Source: Piezodorus guildinii
Lineage: Eukaryota > Arthropoda > Insecta > Hemiptera > Pentatomidae
Direction of reading: 5' to 3'
NCBI GenBank assembly: GCA_023052935.1
Contig: CM041292.1
Location: forward strand, 102,677,906-102,741,905
DNA length: 64,000 bases
Below are positions 55,378-64,000 of this stretch, in pieces; position 1 is the first letter of the stretch, and the number at the start of each line of letters is the position of its first letter. The position numbers and the translations under genes were made by a program. Below the pieces are notes generated by a model. The model was not told the origin of the DNA, ran no database searches, and saw only the letters and a list, made by a program, of their open reading frames with translations.

Positions 55378-56050
55378 AAAAACGCTGCAAATTATTACAC
55401 AATGGTTTTATTATTTTCAAAAAACAATATTAGGATATAACTGTTTATAAAGCTGTATATAGGCAATTAAGTAATATGGAAAGCAATAAATAATTCAAAG
55501 GAAATGGTGTAACACCACAGCTAATTTCAAAGCGGTTTATCTCAGCTAGTTCTCAACCAATTTGAATGATTATTTTTTCATTTTGTATACAATTTAATTC
55601 TGTATAAAATAACACTTTAACAATTTTTAAGTATTTATTTTTTATTAGGAGAAACGGTTTTTTTTTGTCGTTGTTTGTTTAAAAATACTAATATTTTTTT
55701 TTTCTTTTTCTCTATCTTCATAAATAACTGAGTTATTGAATTATATCACTTTTAATCGGCCGCCAATTAAAAAATAACCAGCTAATATCAACGTCTAGGT
55801 GTTAGGATCATCGATGCATGCCCTAGTATTATTGTGGCGAATTTAAAAAACGCGTACGGCGTACGGCGGACTAATAGATTTTTTTTTCTTTAATCTGGTT
55901 CTACGCATCTTGGAACATAAGCTCTCAAATTTTGAAGGAGGGTAATTTTTTTTTTTGTCGATTACAAATGTTCATTATTGAAAATAATAGGGCATATCTC
56001 TGCAAAACTGTGCTAATATTATGATCGTAAATGTTTCCTAGTGAAAAATA
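55378..56050 (+). repeat. Rep-B copy
   Basis: Starts 'aacgctgcaaattattacac', then 'aacaatattaggatataact', 'gcggtttatctcagctag', 'ataactgagttattgaatta', 'ttttaatcggccgcca', 'ccagctaatatcaacgtcta', 'ggtgttaggatcatcg', 'gcatcttggaaca' and 'tctcaaattttgaagg'. Closely follows 40985-41660 in its first two thirds. Confidence 0.75.
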
Positions 56051-56066
56051 GACAATTACAAACTTC

Positions 56067-56069
<3 letters not shown>

Positions 56070-56120
<51 letters not shown>
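56070..56120. repeat. poly-A tract of about 50 bases
   Basis: Uninterrupted A run directly after the Rep-B copy; could be a retroposon tail or simple expansion. Confidence 0.95.
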
Positions 56121-56123
<3 letters not shown>

Positions 56124-57899
56124 CGGAATTAGCAACCTTGGAGTCATACGGCGCCGGTAGGAATCAGACATTTTATCCTGCTAATTCCACATAGTAAATT
56201 TCGAACACCCTGCTTTGGTTAGATTGGGTTGTTTACCTACAGGATAACAAGTTCTTTTTTGCATAATTGTAGTACAAAAGGGCTTTAAACCTGCTTATTA
56301 ACAGTACCTTTCAATTTTTCCATATGTATTATAATTTACAAACATGGTATTTCAGAATAAGTTTATTTCAATGTGGTGCTTTCCTCAATAATTTTGATTG
56401 CTCTTCAAACATCAATGTTCCTTGTTGAGTTCTACTCCTTTGCATTTAGCGTGGACAACTAATGTTTTTAAATATAATAATCGTCCAAAAAAAAATTCTC
56501 TCCGTTATCCAAAGCCTATAAACATTAATTGAAATTATGATCATAATTAGACCAAATACTTTCTTTATATGTCAGGAAAGTTCATTTATACCTTGATTAT
56601 TGAAGGAAAAATATTAATACTAAACAATATGCATAATATTAATTGGGTTGTTGTTTACGCCTACAATTTTAAATATGTATGACTAAAATATAATCAATAT
56701 TAAAATTTTAGAGAAATGCTTCATAAGATTTTCAACTTCTTGTTTCGTGAAGATACCTCATGTTTTCGAAAGAAAACCATGCTCACAAAATATGCATTGA
56801 CATATTGATGCAAAAGCCAAATATTAAATTATTCCAATCCATGGAACTGCATTCACTTTTTTTTTTTTCGTTGAAAAAACCTTATTAGATTACCTTAAAA
56901 GGTTCATCATTTAAACATGTTCAGTCTTCCAACAGAATGGCTTGAATATTCAAATGAATCTCAATCTTTCAAACCGTGTAAATAAACGTTTGGAGCTCTT
57001 GAATATATATATATATATATATTTTTTTTTTTATTTATCAAGTTTTTTTTCTCCTTATAAGATGGATTCATTCCTGATTAAAGCATTAATTTAATTATGC
57101 TGTCACTCAAGAAGGTGAAGAAATGTCATTTTAAATTACCTTGATTTCACAATAATATTTTTTCAGGCTAACAATCTGGTGGGATGATTTACATCAAGAA
57201 AAGACAACTTGGTTACTTTTAGATAAGACGAGAACAAAAAAAATTCCTCTGTAACTATTTCTGAAGTTGACATATAATTTTATTTTCTCCGACATAAAAC
57301 AGCGTATAAGGAGTATTCCACTCATAAAGGATTTATTGAAGTTTCTTACTGGTACATGACTTTATCTTAGATAAAGTGGTGTGGGCTCAATTTTTACATA
57401 TAAACAACTTCGAATATGATTGATACTATCTCTTTATGTTTTATAACCATCAGACAACAAGAAATTAACTGATGATTCATCCTAATGACATATAGATTCC
57501 ATAAATAATTAAATGATAAACAGTCATTCGGGTTACCATACCCACAAAGTTACGGACGAGCGAATGAAGCGTTGAGAAAAAAACTCTACCTACAAAAATG
57601 TTTATGTAATAGTAACTTTTCATAAAAAATATTCCTTCTAAATTATAAAAAAAAAATCACCATCCTGATCATTCACCATTATCACTAATAACTTAGTTGA
57701 ATTTATTGATCATACTTCTCCATATTTAGAATGACATTCACCGTGAATGGTATTCTGTAAACATTCCCGTTAGAGTGCATATGTAACCAGATACTAAGGA
57801 AAGCGCTAATATTTATATTTACTGTTATGTTTGTATTTATTTGGTTTGTAAATTGATGTTTCTTATCTCAGGTAATTGTGGAATGGTAACACAAAAATA
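56121..57899. other. AT-rich spacer, nothing recognised
   Basis: About 1.8 kb of AT-rich sequence, with a short (AT)n at 57003-57023. No gene, repeat family or RNA motif is seen. Confidence 0.5.
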
Positions 57900-59325
57900 C
57901 TAGTCCATTCAACGATGATCCTAGCACCTAGAGGTTGATATCAGCTGGTTAGTTTTAAAATGGCGGCCGATTAAAAGGGTTTTATTCAATAACTCAGTTA
58001 TTTTCGAAGATAGAAACAAAATTCATTATTGTTTTTTAACCGAAAACCGCGAATAATTATATAAAAGAGAAAAAAGAAGAGAAAAAAAAATTTGAAAATT
58101 TTAATCTCGCTCATATATACGCTTGTAACTACGTTATTTTCGAAGATAGAAAAAAAATTCATTATCGTTTTTTAACCAAAATAGCGCGAATAATTATATA
58201 AAAGAGAAAAAAGAAAAGAAAAAAATTGATATTTTTCACATAAATATGCTTATAATTCAGTTATTTTTTAAGATGGGGAAAAGTGTGCATAGAGTTTTAG
58301 AATCAGTAAAGCGCGATATATAAAAAAAAAAAAAAGAAGTAAAAAAATTGAAATCTTGCTTATATATACGCTTGTAACTACGTTATTTCCGAAGATAAAA
58401 AAAAAATCATCATTGTTTTTTAATAATTATATAAAAAAGAAAAGAAAAAAATTGATATTTTTCACATAAATACGCTTACAACTCAGTTATTTTTTAAGAT
58501 GGAGAAAAGTGTGTATAGAGTTTTAGAATCAGTGAAGCGCGATAAACAAAAAAAAAAAAAAAAAAAAGTGAAAAAATTGAAATCTCGCTTATATTTACGC
58601 TTGTAAATAAGTTATTTCCGAAGATGAAAAAAAAATCATTATTGTTTTTTAATAATTATATACAAGAGAAAAAAGAAAAGAAAAAAATTGATATTTTTCA
58701 CATAAATACGCTTACAACTCAGTTATTTTTGAAGATAGAGTGTTAGAAGTCTGTATAGAGTTTTAGAATCAGTAAATCAAAAAAAAAAAAAATCATATGT
58801 ATAATCAAGTAACACATTATAAGAGATGTAATTAATTACACCAAAAATCGGTTATTATTGAAGATAGAGAAAAATCGAGAAAAAAAAATCGTGTTGAAGA
58901 CAACGCGATGAACAAAGTACAAAAAAAAAAAAAAAAAAAAAAATTAAAAACACATCTTATATGGTCAAGCCACAACTTATTAGAGATGTGATTTACTGAT
59001 AACTCGGCTATTATTGATGATAAAGATAAAATGTAAGGTTTTCTAGAATCAGTCCTGTATAAATGCTTTTGGTTTATTGTACCTTTTTAATCGACAAAAA
59101 AAAAAAAAAAAAATTTCCCCCTGCTCAAAATTTGAGAGCTTACGTTTCAAGATGCTTAGAATCCGATTAACGAATAAAAAAAAAATCCGTTTCTTCTGAT
59201 AAATAAATGAATAAATACCAAAAATACTTAATTGCCTACCAACAGCCTTATAAACAGTTATACCCTAATATTGTTATTTGGAAATAATAAACCATTTTGT
59301 AGTAATTTGCAGGGTTTTTATTAAT
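57900..59325 (-). repeat. Rep-B, longest copy
   Basis: In inverse it runs from 'gcaaattactacaaaatgg' (59310) through 'aacaatattagggtataact', 'ggcaattaagta', 'agcatcttgaaacgtaagct', 'tctcaaattttgagcagg', 'gtggcttgaccatataag' and 'catcgcgttgtcttcaac' to an A/T-tract minisatellite. It ends with 'aactgagttattgaat', 'ttttaatcggccgcca' and 'ctaggtgctaggatcatcg' near 57915. About 1.4 kb, no coding frame. It defines the full layout of the family. Confidence 0.78.
57990..58800. repeat. minisatellite inside Rep-B
   Basis: Diverged units of about 110 bases alternate in two types, giving a higher-order period of about 220-230. Type one has 'acgcttgtaac' with 'acgttattt' and 'cgaagata'; type two has 'cacataaatacgctta' with 'aactcagttatttt' and 'gttttagaatcagt'. 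Both end in long A tracts of varying length. Confidence 0.8.
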
Positions 59326-59699
59326 CAATTCAAGATGACTAATTATTTGCTACTGTATGACACGATATTATTTAGTTGCATCTCCTACAGACTGACGGCT
59401 AAGCTGAACCCTCATAACTGACTACTAACATTAGATCTGTCTACCGAATTTAAATACTTCGGTGACTAATCTATGAAAGCTGAAAATATTATTATCAATC
59501 CCAATTTTATATATATATTTTTTTTATGTTAATAGTTTTTTTTAAAGAAAGTACTAAATGTACCGATAAGCCCCAAAAGTGTTTAAAAGCAATAGCACTC
59601 TGTGTTCCGGCGAAAGTGCTATTCACATATTTAGACATTTTAAATTTTCATTGTCAATTCGTTTCAAATTTAATTATATTTAAATTGATATTTTAATAA
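59326..59699. other. unassigned spacer
   Basis: No recognised feature. Confidence 0.4.
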
Positions 59700-60030
59700 A
59701 AATCAGTATATTTTATTTTATTTTTTTAAAACCTAATATAAAAGGAATTTTACTCACGTAGAAGAAATAAAATTCTAGAATGTTTGAAGTTACAGGGATT
59801 TCCTGGCAAATTTTGTTTGATTTGTTGCTTGTTTATACAATGTTAAGTTATTAATGGTAAAATTAAAAATGCATATTTCTCAGGAAAATTTGAATTTATT
59901 ATCTCTTTTAACCCACTATGTTTTCTATACTTAAATAGTTAATGCAAAAACAACAACATAAATTCATATGACAACCAGTAGATGCATGCATTATATGTTA
60001 ATGAAAAGATGATTTATCATAGCTATATTT
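59700..60030 (+). repeat. Rep-C copy 2
   Basis: Counterpart of 51830-52180 with the same blocks in the same order; see that entry. Confidence 0.6.
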
Positions 60031-60057
60031 AAAAATTGCATTATGAAGAAAAATATT

Positions 60058-60440
60058 ACAACCATTAAATTTTACATCAATATAGCGAATTTAATCAAAA
60101 ACGTTTGAGCCGTTTTTCAGAAAATCGTAAAAAAGTGCCAAATGCATGGTATAAAGTGGCACTACTGGTTAGCCGATTTAGATGAAAAATTTGCTGTAAC
60201 ATCTAACAAGTTGCTGCAGCGTATAGCTGTCTTAAATATAAAATCGAAGTTCTACCGCTGGGTAGTTTCTTCGCAAGCCTTTCACGCCCTTTATTATAAT
60301 TCAACAGTTTTACTTATTGTATTTATGTTAATACATTTGTAAAATTTAATGAAATATGAATAAAAAAAAAAATGAAATTTTCATGATCACAATACTTTTC
60401 CTTACTACTTATTTCATATAGAGGTAAGTGAAAGTAAAAA
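60058..60440 (-). repeat. Rep-A copy split by a LINE tail
   Basis: Minus Rep-A blocks 'catggtataaagtggcac' and 'gcgtatagctgtcttaaat' stop at about 60242 and the left terminus resumes at 60372 with 'ttttcatgatcacaat' and 'aggtaagtgaaagtaaa'. A LINE 3' end occupies the gap, and part of Rep-A is missing there. Confidence 0.7.
60243..60371 (+). mobile_element. jockey-like LINE 3' end inside Rep-A
   Basis: Begins 'ctaccgctgggtagtttctt', parallel to ctacctctgggcagtttctt at 11545, and ends in an A run. It is a very short 5'-truncated insertion. Confidence 0.6.
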
Positions 60441-61049
60441 CAAGGAATTCAACTGTTGGAATCGAAAAACTATCTCGTCCAATTCGATAAATAGGGATAA
60501 GTATTATCAAAAAAAAAATATTTATTTCACTGTATTCAAAAACTACTCCTCTGTAGTCCAGTGGTATACGTTTTTTTTGGGTATAAAGTGGTAAGGAAAA
60601 CAAGGGATTAAAAAAAAAAAATGAAAATGTAACAGATTGATTCAGATAAAAGAAATGAGATACGGGAATTTCTGGGTTTTATTTACAGCTGGAATATATC
60701 TATAATTATAAGGGCAGGATATTCCATCGAAATTAGTAGAATACCACAGAAGAACAGGTCATGTTCTTACACTATAAAAAACATTAAATGTGATAATAGA
60801 TAATAAGAAGAGAACGGGTCCTGTTGGCAACACTTTTTCATGCATAAGTTGCTTGATTTGTGTAAATGTTCGAAATAGAATATATTTTTAAATATCTGTT
60901 TCATGTTCTGAGTCCTCAGTAAAACGAAAAAAATTGCATATATAATAGTCTATGTCGAGTACAAAGTACAAAACATAACATATACACTACGAAAAGACAC
61001 CTATTCACCATGTTATAACACCCACAGAGAAATTCTTCAGAATTTCATA
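60441..61049. other. AT-rich spacer, nothing recognised
   Basis: No recognised feature. A short tRNA A-box-like 'gtagtccagtggtata' at about 60556 lacks a B box and is not called. Confidence 0.4.
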
Positions 61050-61519
61050 TAGTAGAGCAGTGGTTCCCAACAAGTGGTCCGCACACTATGTTCAGAGGGT
61101 TCGGAGATGTTTTCAGCAAATTATAACTATTAAATTACCTTAACAAAAAATATTTGTGAAGCATTGGATTTTTATTAACATAAATTACTCAGGCGTTTCA
61201 CAACACTCAATTGCGCGTAGTGACTAACTGATCAGTTCACTGAGAACGATGTTTCGCGGACTGTGGTCGGTTTTTAGAGCCTGGCTGTAGCATATACTAG
61301 TTAGTAGTTCCAGTCGGTGGTTGGCCAGATGTCATTGGGTAAATATTTAAAATTAATTAAGTGTGAAATATTTGTGGAGCATCGGATTTTGATCGTGAAG
61401 CATTGGCTTTAATCATCGCAGACAAATTCAATGTTCTAAGTGTTATTTGCTAGTTATCGTGGAGTAGTGGCTGCTTTTGCACAATCACAACCTTAAAATT
61501 GGTCATTTTAAACTCCTCT

Positions 61520-61661
61520 CCCACTCTAATACATTAGTTTCAATCGTTGTTTCGTCTTCAATTCCTGATAATCTACCGAGGCATCTGAAAAGAAGATGGC
61601 CTCGAGATCTTCTTGTTTAGACTCACTACCAAAGAGTGCTGCCAATATGCAGTTTCTCTTC
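61520..61661 (+). mobile_element. jockey-like LINE 3' end, first part
   Basis: Parallels 11420-11565: 'attcctgataatctaccgag', 'ctgaaaagaagatggcctcg' (the PR.LKRRWPR coding end, in a broken frame), and 'gctgccaatatgcagtttct'. It breaks off where Rep-A starts and resumes at 62456. Confidence 0.7.
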
Positions 61662-62248
61662 ATGTTTTTTACTTTCACTTACCTATATATGAAATATAGT
61701 AAGGAGAAGTATTGCGATCATGAAAATTTTCGAATTCCAGTTTTCCAAATAACCAAGTCCCGCAAAAAGGGTTGTGTGTGTGTGTGGTGATTCAAGCGCA
61801 TAAACGAAAAGTCCAATGAACCTGAAATTTCATATTTAAGACAACTATACGCCCGAAACGTTACAGAAACTTTTTCATAAAAATCAGCTGATCAGATGAC
61901 CCACTTTATTATATGCATTTTGCACCTTTTTACGATTTTTTTTAAAATGGCACCAACGATTTTATTTAAACTCGACATATTGATGTGAAATTTAATGGGG
62001 TTTAATATGATGTAGGTTTATTGTGATTGAAATAGTCTGACAGAGCTTAAATGCCACTATTAAAATTTTCTTCCTCTAAATTAACTTTAGTTTTGTAGAT
62101 GCTTTAAAAATAACCATGTCATATTGTAACCACCGATAAAAAAACTGGTAAATATATTTGTTGAACGAATCCGATATTAAACTAAAAGAGAAAACTAAAA
62201 AAACATTTTTTAAAGTAATTTTTTTTTTTGAACATAAGAACAGTAATT

Positions 62249-62319
<71 letters not shown>

Positions 62320-62455
62320 GTTTCTATAGAAATTCAATTTAATTAATTCTTTTATAGTTTTATTTTACTATCTCTTACTGTATTTGAAAATTCTTTAATC
62401 GGTTTTAAAAAGGAGGTAAGTGAAAGTCGTGTGTTGCCCGCACCAGATTTTTTCA
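61662..62455 (+). repeat. Rep-A, full-size copy inside a LINE
   Basis: Same order as 28758-29572, from tttactttcacttaccta to 'aggtaagtgaaagtcgtg' and 'ttgcccgcaccag' plus T-run. Insertion into a known LINE end fixes both borders of Rep-A to within a few bases. An (AT)n run interrupts its right third at 62252-62319. Confidence 0.82.
62252..62319. repeat. AT dinucleotide microsatellite
   Basis: (AT)n expansion at the 'acatgtataatata' position of Rep-A. Confidence 0.9.
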
Positions 62456-62545
62456 TTTGTTTTATCATTAATCAGCATATTTACTTGTATAATAATATAC
62501 AGTTGAAAATTTCAATAAAAATATATTTAAAAAAAAAAATTGAAA
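62456..62545 (+). mobile_element. jockey-like LINE 3' end, second part
   Basis: 'cagcatatttacttgta', 'acagttgaaaatttcaata' and an A run, matching the tail at 14035-14083. Together with 61520-61661 it forms one LINE end interrupted by Rep-A. Confidence 0.72.
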
Positions 62546-62919
62546 ATAAAAAGTTAGAATGACAGATTTAACTTAACATAAGATAATGAACGATATTTCA
62601 TTTCTTTATCATTATTTGATTACATACATACTTGTATTATTTTTAAATGATAGTAATTCGATGTCTTTTGGATTGGAATAATATCTTTGAGTCTCATTCG
62701 TTTTCTTATTTTTCATTTTCTCTGCTTGGCCATTTCTGATATACAGAGTTTCGGTAGCAGTGGTGTTTCGTATAAAATGTACTTAATATTGTGCATCCCA
62801 CTCAAAATCTAAATATATATATATATATATATATATCTAACATATTTTTAGAATTTGGAAAGAAATAACTGAAAGAAGGGGTCCGCGAACTTTTTTTGTT
62901 GGGAACTACTGTAGTAGGG

Positions 62920-64000
62920 TAGGTAGCTTACCTTCCAATGATGAACTTGGGGCAATCTCAAAATGGCACCGAAGAATCTGAGCAAAAAGCAAAGTAACAC
63001 AGAAATTATTTTATCTCTTTTTTTTCCAAATTTTTATAGCTGAAACTTATACGGAAACTAAATCATATACATACTTATTCCAACCCATTTAGATACACAG
63101 CTCTATAAAAAAACTCACTTTTAAAAACAACGATAAGTCTGCTGGATATGACTGGTCCGCTTGGATAGCTGTCGTTACTATTCGAGACAGGTGTCTATTA
63201 CGAATATAAAATAAATAAATATAAGTGCTATCATTGTTTACTTGTTAGATAATGTTCTAAAATATGTCATAAAAGTAGGTCATGTTCATTTAACTCTCTT
63301 ATCAGTATCAAGACGATGTCATTAGGAAAACTTTTGATAGAAATGTACACACCTATTGCAATAATTTTTTATTTTAATAGATTAGTCTGTTGCTTTAGGC
63401 TTTTATATATGAGCCCGCGGGCTAACAATTCTAATTTTTTTTTTTCCTATTTGCTATCCACCGTTTCTTTCTGGAGCTAACAAAGTTATTTGTAAACAGT
63501 ATATTTGGATTAGTGGATGACTGCTAGTTTGATTTTTATTTGATAAAGTTTTTTTTAATTTATTTGAACATATAATTGAAGTAGTAGAAAGCCCAATATG
63601 CCCCTTATGTCATAGAGGAGAGATCACGCCTCATAACAATTATGTATACTCTGCCATAGAAGACATAAGAAAGTCTTAATTATAAGAATTATTCCAACTA
63701 CGAATTTCTTGAGACACTCAACTATATTTTGGGTTGCAAGGAGATTTATGACGGCCTAGTCAACGCGAAACAGTGGCTAATAACACAGAAATAAAAATTA
63801 ATGTTAATTAATTAATTTTGGAAATTATTTTATCATTTTAGTAGTATTTAATTTTTGTATATATTGGAAGAATAGCTCCTTAAACTAAAGTATAATAATT
63901 CCCTGGAATGATTTTTGTTTTTGTCTGAAGAAGATGATATAGCTATCATTTCTGCCACCTAAATCTCACTTTATAAATATCATGTAAATAAATCTCTCCT
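62920..64000. other. AT-rich spacer, nothing recognised
   Basis: No gene or repeat landmark is recognised to the end of the window. Confidence 0.5.

Larger units (their letters stand above)
61058..62911. mobile_element. hAT-like element containing nested insertions
   Basis: Ends are cagtggttcccaacaa on the left and, inverted, cagtagttcccaacaa on the right (15 of 16). The flanking 8-mers are tagtagag (61050-61057) and tagtaggg (62912-62919), 7 of 8 alike. End sequence and 8-base duplication fit hAT transposons. No hAT transposase is recognised. The inside holds a LINE 3' end and a Rep-A copy, so the original non-autonomous element was under 1 kb. Confidence 0.72.

Noticed and set aside
60540..60600. 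tRNA-like start 'gtagtccagtggtata'
   Set aside because: No B box, no cloverleaf and no SINE body follow.
1..64000. CRISPR arrays, operons, ribosome binding sites, intact tRNA or rRNA genes
   Set aside because: None seen. Repeats are dispersed and diverged, and the content is eukaryotic.

Overview
This is eukaryotic, strongly AT-rich, gene-poor DNA packed with transposable-element remains. The mix (mariner, Tc1-like, piggyBac-like and hAT-like DNA transposons, several LINE lineages, tRNA-derived SINEs, long AT microsatellites, no operons) points to an arthropod, perhaps an insect; the species cannot be told from the sequence. I see no convincing intact host protein-coding gene, rRNA, functional tRNA or CRISPR array. 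Every long reading frame that I recognise is a decayed transposon frame, a repeat or a microsatellite.

Layout. 0-3 kb: a tRNA-type SINE and a mariner split by a 0.8 kb dispersed repeat (here named Rep-A). 3.5-7.6 kb: a 5'-truncated jockey-like LINE with a 13-bp target-site duplication, then the tail of a second LINE. 7.7-16 kb: SINEs, AT microsatellites, LINE tails, a Rep-A copy and a LINE fragment. 16-19.7 kb: an inverted-repeat element carrying a hammerhead-ribozyme-like core, an internally deleted mariner, a third LINE lineage and a tandem duplication. 21-29.6 kb: inverted SINE-like units, a 1.8 kb foldback element inserted in Rep-A, a second deleted mariner and a full-size Rep-A. 31.6-40 kb: several SINE copies, a perfect 123-bp inverted repeat in LINE debris, a piggyBac-like MITE and a third mariner. 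41-48 kb: Rep-B repeats, a relic of an unknown protein family, a LINE tail and a Tc1-like element with long terminal repeats. 48-60 kb: Rep-A, Rep-B and Rep-C repeats and SINEs, including a minisatellite-bearing Rep-B. 60-63 kb: a hAT-like element containing a LINE 3' end that itself contains Rep-A. The rest is AT-rich spacer.

The genes do not work together as a pathway. The logic of the region is insertion upon insertion, and nesting gives relative ages: Rep-A inserted into mariner and into the LINE; the foldback element inserted into Rep-A; the LINE lies inside the hAT-like element. The least expected items are the foldback element with internally repeated arms, the Rep-A and Rep-B families, the hammerhead-like core and the perfect 123-bp inverted repeat. 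Family names Rep-A, Rep-B, Rep-C and SINE-1 to SINE-4 are labels used only here.
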